DNA of 64,000 nucleotides. Source: Bacteroidia bacterium (GTDB lineage Bacteria; Bacteroidota; Bacteroidia; SpSt-205). Made by a program: the position numbers and the translations under genes. Numbering within the stretch: the stretch's first letter is position 1; the number at the start of each line of letters is the position of its first letter. The notes below the pieces were generated by a model, which ran no database searches, was not told the origin of the DNA, and was given only the letters and a program-made list of their open reading frames with translations. The DNA is taken from NCBI GenBank assembly GCA_026003215.1, contig BPGV01000001.1, forward strand, positions 399,570 to 463,569, read 5' to 3'. Below are positions 35,556-44,146 of the stretch, piece after piece.

Positions 35556-36785
35556 TTACAGCTTTTGCAGCGCCTCCAAAAGCCTATCCAGCTCAGAGAA
35601 GCTGGTATAGACATGCGGGGTGATGCGTACGCCCTTTAGGCCGTTCCAATCAATCGCTGCGGTGAGTATGCGGTGCTTTTCTAAAAGGTGGTCGGCTAAC
35701 TTGGCGGGTTCCCACCCTTCCACTTGGATAGTAGCCAATCCTGCCGAAAGCCGCTGGGAGGTAAGGGGTTTTATCTTCGGGAGCTTGAGGGCTGCTTCCA
35801 GCCAGTAGTTTTTGAGGGCAATCAGCCGGTCCCGCTTGCGCACCGCCCCTATCTGCTCGTGAAAGTCAATAGCTGCAGAGATAGCTTGTTCCGTGGGGAT
35901 AGAACGTGTGCCTAAATGTTCAAACTTGCGGATATCGTCGGCTTTTCGTTCCGGCGGTGCAGCAAACAAGGGCCATATTGAAGCTATTTTTTCCTTTCTC
36001 ACATAGAGGAGTCCTGTACCAAAAGGCGCGCAGAGCCACTTATGTAGGCTTACGCCGGCAGCATCGCAGCCCATCGCACGAAAATCCACCAATATATGCG
36101 CAAAACTGTGCGCAGCATCTACAATAGTGAAAATATTGCGTTTGCGGGCTTCGGCGGTGAGGCGTTCTACGGGAACGATTTGGCCGGTCCAGTTGATAAG
36201 GTGGGTAAGGTGTAGGACGCGGGTACGGGGCGTAATAGCCTCCAGGTAGGGGGCGATAAGCGCCTCTGGGTCGTCTGAAGGCAGGGGTAAGCGTACCCAC
36301 CGTAGTTGGATACCCTCGCGCGCCTCCCGCTGCTTCCAAGCAGCGACCATGCTCGGATAATCGCTCTCTGCCAGGATAACCTCATCCCCTCGGCGCAGGT
36401 CCAAGCCGAAGATGACCGTTTCTAAGGCCTCCGTCGAGTTGCGTACGAGGGCTATTTCTTCGGGGTCGGCGCCGCACAACCGCGCCAATCGCTGCCGAAT
36501 AGGCTCTTTCTGGTCTTGCTGACGCCACATAACATAGGCCGGGGCTTCGTTGGCCGCCAGCTCTAAACGGAAGAAAGCTTCCAACACCGGGCGCGGATGA
36601 GGCGAGACACCGCCATTATTGAGGTTGATAAGCGAGGAGTGACGCGGAAATTCGGAACGCACCCACGCCCAAAAGTCTTCCCCTTCGTCTGGCGGCATGG
36701 GGCGGGGACGCTCCCAATGCCGCACGGCCTCAAAAGGTAGCCCTAACCATACGGCGAGCGCTTGAAGAAAAGTACGCCGTTCCAC
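35556..36785 (-). CDS. PLP-dependent class V aminotransferase (isopenicillin-N-epimerase-like)
   Basis: A 409-residue fold-type I PLP enzyme related to cysteine desulfurases and isopenicillin N epimerases. The PLP lysine is in SLHKWLCAPFGTGLLYV, with the preceding VDAAHSF aspartate. The N-terminus MERRTFLQALAVWLG has a twin-arginine consensus (RRTFLQ), suggesting Tat export after PLP loading. It starts at GTG 36785, 4 bases after TAGCTTTG. The substrate is unknown. Confidence 0.87.
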   Translation of the reverse strand: MERRTFLQALAVWLGLPFEAVRHWERPRPMPPDEGEDFWAWVRSEFPRHSSLINLNNGGVSPHPRPVLEAFFRLELAANEAPAYVMWRQQDQKEPIRQRLARLCGADPEEIALVRNSTEALETVIFGLDLRRGDEVILAESDYPSMVAAWKQREAREGIQLRWVRLPLPSDDPEALIAPYLEAITPRTRVLHLTHLINWTGQIVPVERLTAEARKRNIFTIVDAAHSFAHILVDFRAMGCDAAGVSLHKWLCAPFGTGLLYVRKEKIASIWPLFAAPPERKADDIRKFEHLGTRSIPTEQAISAAIDFHEQIGAVRKRDRLIALKNYWLEAALKLPKIKPLTSQRLSAGLATIQVEGWEPAKLADHLLEKHRILTAAIDWNGLKGVRITPHVYTSFSELDRLLEALQKL

Positions 36786-36789
36786 CCCC

Positions 36790-36797
36790 CAAAGCTA
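36790..36797 (-). promoter_or_regulatory. -7 box TAGCTTTG of the aminotransferase gene
   Basis: It ends 4 bases before GTG 36785, just downstream of the BatA-like gene's stop. Confidence 0.5.
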
Positions 36798-36801
36798 CAC
36801 A

Positions 36802-37677
36802 TTAGGCCGTAAGCACCGAAAACCACCCCCCTATGGCCATACCCGCCAGCATACCTATTCCCACACCCAACGCACCCAACAAAAACCACTCGTCTAAGGG
36901 ATAAGGAGCTATGACCCTTTCTTTTCTGGCTAAGAAGTCTTTTACCCGTAAGTCCGACTCATAGAACCTTCCCCCAGAAAGCGCACTGATTTTCTGCAGA
37001 GCCTCTGGCTGAATCTGAGGCCCCTCTTTCCCCACGAGCCAGGTATGGATAGGGAGCGCTTTATGGCGGGCTTCCTCAGCGAGAGCCAGCAAGGAAGCGC
37101 TTTCGGGGTAGTTGTGGGCGCCGTCGCTGATGAGCAGAGCTTCCTCCCCCGGGCGCGCTACACTGAGAAGCCCCACCAACGCATCCGCCATATCCGTGCC
37201 CTCCCCTAAGTGTAACCGAGTGCCCTCCCGCAAAGCAAACCGCACGGCCTCCCAATCACGCGTAGGAGGTAAAGCTATGTAAGCTTTGTGCGCAAAAAAT
37301 ATTATACCTATGGCTGTACGTGCCTGGTTTTTTTCTAAGGAGTCCAGCCACTTTAAGAAACTTTCCATAGCATAGGTACGTCTGTCAGGCAAAACATCCT
37401 GCACAAACATACTTTCGGAGACATCCCATACCAGCCAGAGGGTAGAGAGAGCGGGCCTTTCTTGCGGGAAGTACCCCACCGGCCGAGAAAGCGAGAGCGT
37501 GGCCAGAGAGAGCATAAGGGCGGTGCCCCACCGGGGCACATGAGCCAAGAAATCGCCGCCCTTGATGCCTTTTCCGCTGTAGCTGATGCGCAATCGGATA
37601 CGAGCGGCTAACCACGCCCCTATCCACCACACAGGCAGGAGCAAAAGCCAGTAAGGAGCTTCCATGGCGAGCTTCAT
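36802..37677 (-). CDS. BatA/BatB-like von Willebrand A membrane protein
   Basis: A 291-residue protein. Membrane helices lie near 8-25 and 48-64, then a vWA domain with the MIDAS motif DVSES at 85-89 and the threonine/aspartate loops (EGTDMADAL, LISDGAHN), and a C-terminal helix near 262-286. Bat proteins are metal-ion-dependent adhesion-type regulators of the aerotolerance locus. Here the usual MoxR and DUF58 genes are missing. It overlaps the BatD-like gene by 4 bases and is the last gene of the sugar operon. Confidence 0.82.
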   Translation of the reverse strand: MKLAMEAPYWLLLLPVWWIGAWLAARIRLRISYSGKGIKGGDFLAHVPRWGTALMLSLATLSLSRPVGYFPQERPALSTLWLVWDVSESMFVQDVLPDRRTYAMESFLKWLDSLEKNQARTAIGIIFFAHKAYIALPPTRDWEAVRFALREGTRLHLGEGTDMADALVGLLSVARPGEEALLISDGAHNYPESASLLALAEEARHKALPIHTWLVGKEGPQIQPEALQKISALSGGRFYESDLRVKDFLARKERVIAPYPLDEWFLLGALGVGIGMLAGMAIGGWFSVLTA

Positions 37678-38483
37678 ACCCAGAGGAGGAAGTGCGCCTT
37701 TTCAGAAAAGGCGGGAATGCCTGCTCGAAGCTTTGCCCACAGGGCTTGCCAGTAGTGGTAGCGCTCTTCCGGAGTGAGGGCCCCCCCTCCGAAAAGCTGC
37801 TGATAACGCACTTGGACCCACAGCTGCAGCGCCTCGCGCAGAACAGGGACGCCTTGTACCTCCCCTACCTCGGCGGGTAGTAGCGCCGCCGGATGGAAGT
37901 TTGCCGAAGCCCAAAAGAGCTTTTGCACCGCATGGAGAAAGGCCTCGAAGTCGCCGTGAGGCTTAGGCCGGTGGCGCCAGAGCGTCCATCCCCACCACAG
38001 CCGCCTTTTTATCCGATACACTCGCTCGCCGAAATACCGCGCTATCAGCGACCCCACAGCAAGCAAGGCCAGCACCCCTGCGACTACGCCCCACAGCCAT
38101 GCCCAAGAACGAGGCTCCTCCGGCACAAGCGGCGTGGAAACAGCAGGCATCCCAAAATCCCCCTGCGGCATCACCGAGTCCGGGGGCAGGCCCCCCACAC
38201 TTACCACCGTCGTAAAAGTATCCTTTCCCCAGCTCCAGCGTACCTTCCCCGGCCCCTCCCAAAAACGCAACCGCACAAAAAGGGTTTCTCCCCGCTGCAC
38301 TTTCTCTACTACTTCTGGCCCGCTGGGTAGGTCCTGCTTCCCCACCTTGTATGCCCAATACGGCTCAGCTAAAAGAACCGTATCCCAGCGCATTCCTTGG
38401 GCCCTCAGACCTATACCTCCTCCCCCGACACTTACGAGAAGGCAAAGCCACGAGGCTTTGGACCAGGGGCTGACGAGAGTCAT
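37674..38483 (-). CDS. BatD-like membrane protein
   Basis: A 269-residue protein. A signal peptide (to about residue 29), a beta-rich periplasmic part, one membrane helix near 126-146 (WLWGVVAGVLALLAVGSLI) and a helical cytoplasmic tail rich in Arg and Trp. This topology and the following vWA gene fit the small BatD-like partner found in Bat loci. There is no diagnostic motif, so the name rests on context. It overlaps rfbA and the BatA-like gene by 4 bases each. Confidence 0.55.
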   Translation of the reverse strand: MTLVSPWSKASWLCLLVSVGGGGIGLRAQGMRWDTVLLAEPYWAYKVGKQDLPSGPEVVEKVQRGETLFVRLRFWEGPGKVRWSWGKDTFTTVVSVGGLPPDSVMPQGDFGMPAVSTPLVPEEPRSWAWLWGVVAGVLALLAVGSLIARYFGERVYRIKRRLWWGWTLWRHRPKPHGDFEAFLHAVQKLFWASANFHPAALLPAEVGEVQGVPVLREALQLWVQVRYQQLFGGGALTPEERYHYWQALWAKLRAGIPAFSEKAHFLLWV

Positions 38484-39355
38484 TTTGCTTGCGATTCCTG
38501 TACGACCCGCAGGAGATACTGGCCATACGGAACCTTAGCATGCCTCTGAGCAATCTGGCGTAGTTGCGCCAGCGAGATAAAGCCTTTTCGGAAGGCTACT
38601 TCTTCAATGCACCCAATTTTGAGGCCTTGTCGCTCTTCAATCACTTGTACAAAGAGGCTGGCTTCCAAGAGGCTGCGGGGCGTCCCCGTGTCTAACCACG
38701 CAAAGCCCCGCGGCATCACCCGCACCCGCAACTGCCCCCGTTCTAAGTAGAGCCTGTTGAGGTCCGTAATCTCCAGCTCGCCCCGTGCCGAAGGGCGCAG
38801 CTGTTTAGCCAGCAGCGGTGCCTGCCCATCGTAAAAATACAACCCAGGTACGGCATACTGGGACTTAGGCTGGGCGGGCTTCTCTTCTAAGCTAAGCACC
38901 CGTCCCTCCACATCAAACTCCACCACCCCATACCGCTGGGGATCCTGCACCGGATACGCAAAAATCAACGCGCCCTCCGAAATCTTACAACTTTCTAAAA
39001 AAGCCTGCATCCCGCTTCCATAAAAGAGGTTATCGCCCAAAATGAGCGCACAAGGATCGCCCGCCAAAAACTCTTCGGCTAAGATAAGCGCTTGCGCTAT
39101 CCCCTCCGGACGGGGTTGTACTTTGTAGCGAAGCTGAAGCCCCAGCTCTGCCCCATCGCCTAAAAGCCGTTCAAAATGCCCAATATCCTGGGGTGTGCTG
39201 AGGATGAGGATTTCACGGATCCCCGCCAGCATGAGGGTACTCAGGGGATAATACACCATGGGCTTGTCATACACGGGCAAAAGCTGCTTGGTAATGACCT
39301 GGGTCATGGGATAGAGGCGCGTACCGGCCCCACCAGCTAAGAGTATGCCTTTCAT
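38480..39355 (-). CDS. rfbA: glucose-1-phosphate thymidylyltransferase
   Basis: A 291-residue nucleotidyltransferase making dTDP-glucose. The N-terminal LLAGGAGTRLYPMT pyrophosphorylase signature and KQLLPVYDKPMVYYPL are intact, as are ILGDNLFYG and FAWLDTGT. It lies between rfbC and the BatD-like gene with 4-base overlaps on both sides. rfbB and rfbD are not in the window. Confidence 0.96.
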   Translation of the reverse strand: MKGILLAGGAGTRLYPMTQVITKQLLPVYDKPMVYYPLSTLMLAGIREILILSTPQDIGHFERLLGDGAELGLQLRYKVQPRPEGIAQALILAEEFLAGDPCALILGDNLFYGSGMQAFLESCKISEGALIFAYPVQDPQRYGVVEFDVEGRVLSLEEKPAQPKSQYAVPGLYFYDGQAPLLAKQLRPSARGELEITDLNRLYLERGQLRVRVMPRGFAWLDTGTPRSLLEASLFVQVIEERQGLKIGCIEEVAFRKGFISLAQLRQIAQRHAKVPYGQYLLRVVQESQAK

Positions 39356-39912
39356 GAAGCAAAGGGATTTTCTATCTCAGAGAGAAAGGGCAAGGCAGCA
39401 TCCTTAGGGGAGAGGATAGGCTTTTCGCCCGAAGGCAACGCCCAAGCAATCGTCAGCTCGGGGTCATCCCACCGAATGCCGCCATCAGCGTGTGGCGCAT
39501 AATACGCCGAACACCGATACACGACCACCGCTTCCGAAGAAAGCACCAAAAACCCATGCGCAAACCCCACCGGCACATACACCCACGTAAGCCGCTCGGA
39601 GTCGCCGCTTAGCTGCACATCTACCCACTGCTTATACGTGGGGGAAGTAGGCCGCAAATCCACTACTACATCTTGGATAGTGCCATATACCGCTGTGATG
39701 AGCTTGGCCTGAGCCTGGGGCGGCCGCTGGAAGTGTAACCCCCGCAAAACGCCCTTACGGGAAAAAGAAAGGTTATCTTGCAGAAAAGGTGGTAGGCCTA
39801 ATACTTCTCTTTCGCTCTCCCGAAAAAGCTCTGCAAAATAGCCCCTATTATCTCTATGCCGAGGCAAATGCACAAGAAAAGCTCCTTCTAAGGGCAGCGG
39901 TTCTTTTATCAT
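39352..39912 (-). CDS. rfbC: dTDP-4-dehydrorhamnose 3,5-epimerase
   Basis: A 186-residue cupin-fold enzyme. It has the family motifs [13 protein letters not shown] (catalytic His), [12 protein letters not shown] and [13 protein letters not shown], and the catalytic Tyr region YRCSAYYAP. It acts third in dTDP-rhamnose synthesis. It overlaps the UXS gene and rfbA by 4 bases. Confidence 0.95.
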   Translation of the reverse strand: MIKEPLPLEGAFLVHLPRHRDNRGYFAELFRESEREVLGLPPFLQDNLSFSRKGVLRGLHFQRPPQAQAKLITAVYGTIQDVVVDLRPTSPTYKQWVDVQLSGDSERLTWVYVPVGFAHGFLVLSSEAVVVYRCSAYYAPHADGGIRWDDPELTIAWALPSGEKPILSPKDAALPFLSEIENPFAS

Positions 39913-40859
39913 GCGGGTTGAAGTTTCGCACGGAAATAGGCGATACTTCTTTTGAGGCCTTCCTCCCGAGGAATGCGCGGCTCCCAGCCCAAGAGTTCCC
40001 GAGCTAAAGAGATATCCGGTCGTCGCACCTTGGGGTCATCTTCGGGTAACGGCTTGAAAACGATGGTACTGCGCGATTCGGGGAGAAGGGCCAGTATCTC
40101 TCGGGCAAAGTCTAAAATAGATACTTCACCGGGATTACCGAGATTGACGGGCAAAGGATAATCCGAATAGAGAAGCAGCCGGAAAATTCCTTCGACGAGG
40201 TCATCTACATAGCAAAAACTACGCGTTTGGCTACCATCCCCATAGACGGTGAGGGGTTCGTTACGGAGGGCTTGACCGATGAAGTTAGGCAGCACGCGCC
40301 CATCATCTAAACGCATACGCGGTCCGTAGGTATTGAATATGCGCACAATCCGTATAGAGACGCCATGGGTGCGGTGATAGGCCATAGCCATGGCTTCCAT
40401 GAAGCGCTTAGCTTCGTCATAGACGCCCCGCACGCCGATAGGATTGACATGCCCCCAATAGGTCTCTTTCTGGGGATGTTCTAAGGGGTCACCATACACT
40501 TCCGAAGTAGAGGCCAATAGAATAGTAGCGCCTTTGGCCCGAGCCAGCCCTAAACACTTATGGGTACCTAAGGCCCCCACTTTTAGGGTTTGTATAGGCA
40601 TACGCAGATAATCCACTGGACTGGCTGGTGAAGCAAAATGTAAAATATAATGCAGCTCACCGGGCACATGTACGAAGTTTGTCACATCATAGTGCAAAAA
40701 AGTGAAGCGATCTTTTCCAAAAAGATGCTCTATATTTTCCAAGCTACCGGTGGAAAGATTGTCCATGCCTATCACTTCGAAGCCTTCTTGCCAGAAACGA
40801 TCGCAGAGGTGGGACCCAATAAAGCCGGCTGCCCCCGTGATAAGTATCCGTTTGGACAT
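39909..40859 (-). CDS. UDP-glucuronate decarboxylase-like SDR (UXS)
   Basis: A 316-residue extended SDR with [12 protein letters not shown] at the N-terminus, the catalytic STSEVYGDP and YDEAKRF, and the UXS features [21 protein letters not shown] and [10 protein letters not shown]. These fit conversion of UDP-glucuronate to UDP-xylose. It heads the five-gene minus operon down to 36802. I start at ATG 40859, 4 bases after TACCTTTG; an in-frame upstream codon at 40892 would include the promoter box. Confidence 0.88.
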   Translation of the reverse strand: MSKRILITGAAGFIGSHLCDRFWQEGFEVIGMDNLSTGSLENIEHLFGKDRFTFLHYDVTNFVHVPGELHYILHFASPASPVDYLRMPIQTLKVGALGTHKCLGLARAKGATILLASTSEVYGDPLEHPQKETYWGHVNPIGVRGVYDEAKRFMEAMAMAYHRTHGVSIRIVRIFNTYGPRMRLDDGRVLPNFIGQALRNEPLTVYGDGSQTRSFCYVDDLVEGIFRLLLYSDYPLPVNLGNPGEVSILDFAREILALLPESRSTIVFKPLPEDDPKVRRPDISLARELLGWEPRIPREEGLKRSIAYFRAKLQPA

Positions 40860-40863
40860 CGGA

Positions 40864-40881
40864 CAAAGGTATGTACCTTTG
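40864..40881. promoter_or_regulatory. palindromic divergent promoter pair for UXS and rpmH
   Basis: The sequence CAAAGGTATGTACCTTTG is a perfect inverted repeat made of two -7 boxes, the minus one at 40864-40871 and the plus one at 40874-40881, separated by TG. Each is 4 bases before its start codon. A TTTG -33 element lies 19 bases upstream of the plus box (40851-40854, inside UXS codons) and 18 bases upstream of the minus box (CAAA at 40890-40893 on the plus strand, inside rpmH). Two polymerases could not occupy both at once. Confidence 0.75.
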
Positions 40882-40885
40882 CCGC

Positions 40886-41050
40886 ATGCCAAAGCGAACC
40901 TACCAACCCAGCCGCATAAAGAGGCTACACACGCATGGATTTCGGGCGCGTATGCGCACGCGCTGGGGCCGAGCAGTGCTGGCCCGGCGTCGAGCCAAAG
41001 GCCGTCATCGCCTCACGGTCAGCGACACTATCGCCGGTAAGCCGTATTAA
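40886..41050 (+). CDS. rpmH: ribosomal protein L34
   Basis: A 54-residue basic protein reading [20 protein letters not shown], then [24 protein letters not shown] in two parts, which is diagnostic of L34. The ATG is 4 bases after TACCTTTG. It is slightly longer than the usual 44-52 residues because of a C-terminal tail (SDTIAGKPY). The frame of rnpA runs open through most of this gene. Confidence 0.96.
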   Translation: MPKRTYQPSRIKRLHTHGFRARMRTRWGRAVLARRRAKGRHRLTVSDTIAGKPY

Positions 41051-41438
41051 GAGACCTTATAGGCTCACTCGGGCAGAACGCCTGAGAGGCGCTAAGGTTT
41101 TGGCTATCCTACGGCGCTGGGGAAAATCCATAGAAAAAAATGGGGTACAGCTTATTTTTTTACTGCTGCCTATTCATCTGGGCGGCCCTCCAATAAGGGC
41201 GGCTTTTTGGGTACCTAAAAAGAAAGTCCGCCGGGCTACGCAGCGTAACCACATAAAGCGCCTCTTGCGCGAAGCTTATCGCCTGCAAAAACCTGTCTTT
41301 TACAGCCTACTACCCGACGGGAAAGCGCTATGGCTTTTATGGCGATGGCAGGCCGCCTCTCCTCCTTGCTGGCCTTCTTTGAAGGAAGATATGCTGGCCT
41401 TATACCAAAAAGCCCTTAGGCAGTGCGATCCGTCCTAA
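41046..41438 (+). CDS. rnpA: ribonuclease P protein component, unusual start
   Basis: A protein of 130 residues if it starts at ATT 41046, which overlaps the rpmH TAA. The fold signature is clear: [11 protein letters not shown] at the start, [26 protein letters not shown] with the basic RNR-type helix, and the final [10 protein letters not shown]. It binds RNase P RNA. No ATG, GTG or TTG exists near this point in frame. The only normal start is ATG 40935, deep inside rpmH in another frame, which adds 37 unrelated residues. Thermus rnpA also overlaps rpmH (known). The real start needs protein evidence. Confidence 0.9.
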   Translation: MKRPYRLTRAERLRGAKVLAILRRWGKSIEKNGVQLIFLLLPIHLGGPPIRAAFWVPKKKVRRATQRNHIKRLLREAYRLQKPVFYSLLPDGKALWLLWRWQAASPPCWPSLKEDMLALYQKALRQCDPS

Positions 41439-41635
41439 TAGGGTTTATTCGGTTGTATCAAGGACTTTTATCGCCCTATTTGCCTCCTTCCTGCCGGTAT
41501 ACGCCTACCTGCTCCGAATATGCCATAGAAGCTCTGCGTAAGCATGGACTGTGGAAAGGGCTTGGGCTCACCCTAAGGCGGCTCAGCCGATGCCATCCTT
41601 GGGGCAGGTCCGGATACGACCCCGTACCTGACTGA
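41423..41635 (+). CDS. yidD: membrane protein insertion efficiency factor YidD
   Basis: A 70-residue protein with the full YidD pattern: [34 protein letters not shown] and [19 protein letters not shown]. It starts at GTG 41423, overlapping rnpA by 16 bases. rpmH-rnpA-yidD order is widespread. Its stop is 1 base from the convergent J/LRR gene. Confidence 0.95.
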   Translation: MRSVLIGFIRLYQGLLSPYLPPSCRYTPTCSEYAIEALRKHGLWKGLGLTLRRLSRCHPWGRSGYDPVPD

Positions 41636-41636
41636 G

Positions 41637-42470
41637 TTACCAGTACACCTGAATGTGCGGATTTTCGGCTTGCCACTTCGCTAAAAAAGCCCGTACCTCC
41701 GGCCGAAGGGGATTACCCCGCACATCCAAGTAGTGCAGATTAGGCAAAGAAAAAATTTCGAACGGAAGCGTCTTAAGTTGATTCTCCCGTAAATCTAACC
41801 GCCTGAGCCGAGAAAGTTCACCTATACCCAAAGGCACGGCTCGAATCCCATTTCCTGCGAGCAGTAGCTCTTCTAACTGCTGATGGCGTACAAGCGTACC
41901 CGGCAGAACCTCCATGCGATTGTACGAGAGATTGAGGCCCTTAAGCGCCGGCAGTTGCACTACTTCCGCAGGAATAGCCGAAAAACGATTGTGGGCAAGA
42001 TTAACCCACTCTATGCTCTTGGGTAGGTGCAGATACGCCGGCCAAGAAATCCAGCCATACCCTGAAAAATCCACCTTAGCTGGCGAAAAAGGATGATACA
42101 CATGATACACCACCGCAGAAAGCACCACAAGCCCCAATAATCCCCCCAAGATCCATCCTAAGGGGAAAGCATAGGTCGGCGCAGCCGAAACAGGCGTAGG
42201 AGCGGCTACCCGCTTAGTGGAAGGGTTAGCCCGCTGCCGCATCACATACGCCGCGAGCCGCAAATGATACGCTAACCTGCGCCGCGGATCGCTCAGGACA
42301 TGGTACGCTTCATTTAGCTCTTGCATGCGGGCCGCCGCCTCCGGCGAAGGGTTAACATCCGGATGGTACCGCTTAGCTAACTCCCTATACCGCATCCGTA
42401 TCACCTCCTCCGACGCCCCAAAAGGCACCCCTAACACATCATAATAAGTACGCATACGCCGGCGGCTCAT
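41637..42470 (-). CDS. J-domain / transmembrane / leucine-rich-repeat fusion protein
   Basis: A 277-residue protein. Residues 8-68 form a J domain with YYDVLGVPFGAS and HPD at 36-38, the motif that stimulates Hsp70 ATPase. A Pro/Ala-rich linker, one membrane helix at about 103-124 and five leucine-rich repeats (about 150-255, for example LKGLNLSYNRMEVLP) follow. Positive residues before the helix predict J domain inside and LRRs in the periplasm. ATG starts at 42470 or 42455 both keep the J domain. I know no characterised protein with this layout; the role is open. Confidence 0.88.
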   Translation of the reverse strand: MSRRRMRTYYDVLGVPFGASEEVIRMRYRELAKRYHPDVNPSPEAAARMQELNEAYHVLSDPRRRLAYHLRLAAYVMRQRANPSTKRVAAPTPVSAAPTYAFPLGWILGGLLGLVVLSAVVYHVYHPFSPAKVDFSGYGWISWPAYLHLPKSIEWVNLAHNRFSAIPAEVVQLPALKGLNLSYNRMEVLPGTLVRHQQLEELLLAGNGIRAVPLGIGELSRLRRLDLRENQLKTLPFEIFSLPNLHYLDVRGNPLRPEVRAFLAKWQAENPHIQVYW

Positions 42471-42525
42471 CCCCCACAAAAGAAACATTTTTCCCCAATA
42501 ACTAAAATACTCATCTTTGCCCTCG

Positions 42526-44142
42526 GTGCGTATCACGTGGCTGGTCGTGGGCCTGCCCCTCCTTTTCTGGGGCCAAGACGCCGATATCTTCCTCGGGAGC
42601 GAACTCTACCCCTACTTTGAACGATGGGATGTGCTCGGCTACATAGACACCTTTGTTCCCATAGAGACGCGACCCTGGGGACGAGAAGAAGCCCTCCACC
42701 TCCTAAGCCATACCAACTTCTCTGCGCTACACCGCTTAGACCAGGCGCGCTATGTGCGAGCAGCGTTTCAGGTCAGCGACTCTTTATCTCCGCGAGAAAA
42801 ACCGCGCTGGCTCCCCCAAGCGCTCTTCCCCGAAGGACGAGACCTCCTAAGGTACCGAAGCCGATGGGGTAGCCTGTATATTGGCCCTTTACTCCATCTC
42901 TCAGCCGGCCGCGACTCGAGCGGAACCCTCTACCAAAATACCCGCGGCGCTTATCTACGCGCCCAGATCGGGCAAAAAGTAGGCCTGTACGCCGACATTT
43001 TAGAAACGCAGGCCCGCCCCCCCTTCTTCATCACCCAAAGGTACTCGCAATACCTCACCCTCTGGGGAGAAACCTTTGTAAAACCCTTCCGCCAAAATGC
43101 TTTTGATTATGCGAATGCCCGCGGCTACCTAACTTACTCCCCCACCCCGGCCGTCCGCATCAAGTTTGGCCGAGATAAGGGATTTTGGGGGCCGGGCTTC
43201 CAAAGCCTGTTTTTATCCGACTACTCGCCAGAATACCTATACCTCCATATACGCACCCGGCTGGGTCGATGGGAATACCACAACTTTTTTGCCCAGCTTA
43301 TAGACTTTATTCCAAATAAACCGGATAGCTGGGGCGACCAGCCCCGTAAGTACTTGGCACTTCATCAGCTTATATGGCGTCCGTTGCGGGGCGTAAGTCT
43401 CGGCTTATGGGAAGGGGTAATGTATAACCCTTGGACTCCTCGCGGACGCCGAGGCTTAGAACTTACGTACTTTATCCCTGTCATCTTCTACCGCACAGTG
43501 GAACAAGCCCTGGGGAGTCCCGATAACGCTTTTTTAGGAATATTCGGTCGGGCCAACCTTCTGCGGCGCTTCCAAGTGTATGGGCAGCTGGCCATAGATG
43601 ACTATAACTTCGGTAAGCGTCGGGAAGGGGCCGGCTGGTGGGGCAATAAATACGCTTTTCAAGTGGGGCTCAAAGGCTTCAATCTGGGGCTGCCTACCCT
43701 GGATGCCCAAGTAGAGCTAAACCAAGTTCAGCCTTACACCTACAGCCACAGCAGCTTAGGGGCGGCTTGGACGCACCATGGGCAGTTTTTAGCACATCCC
43801 TACGGCGCAAATCTGCGGGAGCTTACGACGCTCGTGCGGTACCAGCCCCTGCCCGGTCTCACCCTGGAAGGGCGCATCAGCCTCATCCAGCAAGGTCAAA
43901 ACACCGCTACCCAAAACTGGGGCGCCAGTCCTTTCCTCAGCGACATCACCCATGTGCAAGACTTCGGAAACCGCTTACTCCAAGGCACACGGACCGAATA
44001 TCGCCTCCTCCATGGACGACTTACCTACCAGCCCAGCCGCTTGCCCTTATACATAGAAGGCGAAGGCTTCTGGCGGGCGGGTATCGCCGGGGCCCTCCTG
44101 AGCCTGCGCTGGATGACCCCCGTAAAACCCTTGCGCTTCTGA
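42526..44142 (+). CDS. Wzi/RemB-like outer-membrane beta-barrel protein
   Basis: A 538-residue protein. A signal peptide (VRITWLVVGLPLLFWGQ) precedes a long beta-barrel. Features shared with the capsule-assembly Wzi family and Flavobacterium RemB include FGRDKGFWGPGFQSLFLSDYS, HIRTRLGRWEYHNFFAQL and the even spacing of aromatic beta strands. Wzi anchors surface polysaccharide; RemB is linked to gliding. It starts at GTG 42526, 6 bases after CATCTTTG, a weak -7 variant. It converges on the glycine-rich gene with a 4-base gap. Confidence 0.78.
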   Translation: MRITWLVVGLPLLFWGQDADIFLGSELYPYFERWDVLGYIDTFVPIETRPWGREEALHLLSHTNFSALHRLDQARYVRAAFQVSDSLSPREKPRWLPQALFPEGRDLLRYRSRWGSLYIGPLLHLSAGRDSSGTLYQNTRGAYLRAQIGQKVGLYADILETQARPPFFITQRYSQYLTLWGETFVKPFRQNAFDYANARGYLTYSPTPAVRIKFGRDKGFWGPGFQSLFLSDYSPEYLYLHIRTRLGRWEYHNFFAQLIDFIPNKPDSWGDQPRKYLALHQLIWRPLRGVSLGLWEGVMYNPWTPRGRRGLELTYFIPVIFYRTVEQALGSPDNAFLGIFGRANLLRRFQVYGQLAIDDYNFGKRREGAGWWGNKYAFQVGLKGFNLGLPTLDAQVELNQVQPYTYSHSSLGAAWTHHGQFLAHPYGANLRELTTLVRYQPLPGLTLEGRISLIQQGQNTATQNWGASPFLSDITHVQDFGNRLLQGTRTEYRLLHGRLTYQPSRLPLYIEGEGFWRAGIAGALLSLRWMTPVKPLRF

Positions 44143-44146
44143 ACGG

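Noticed and set aside
41840-41890. tRNA-like GGCTCGAATCCC string
   Set aside because: It is inside the LRR-coding sequence and has no matching acceptor or anticodon stem.
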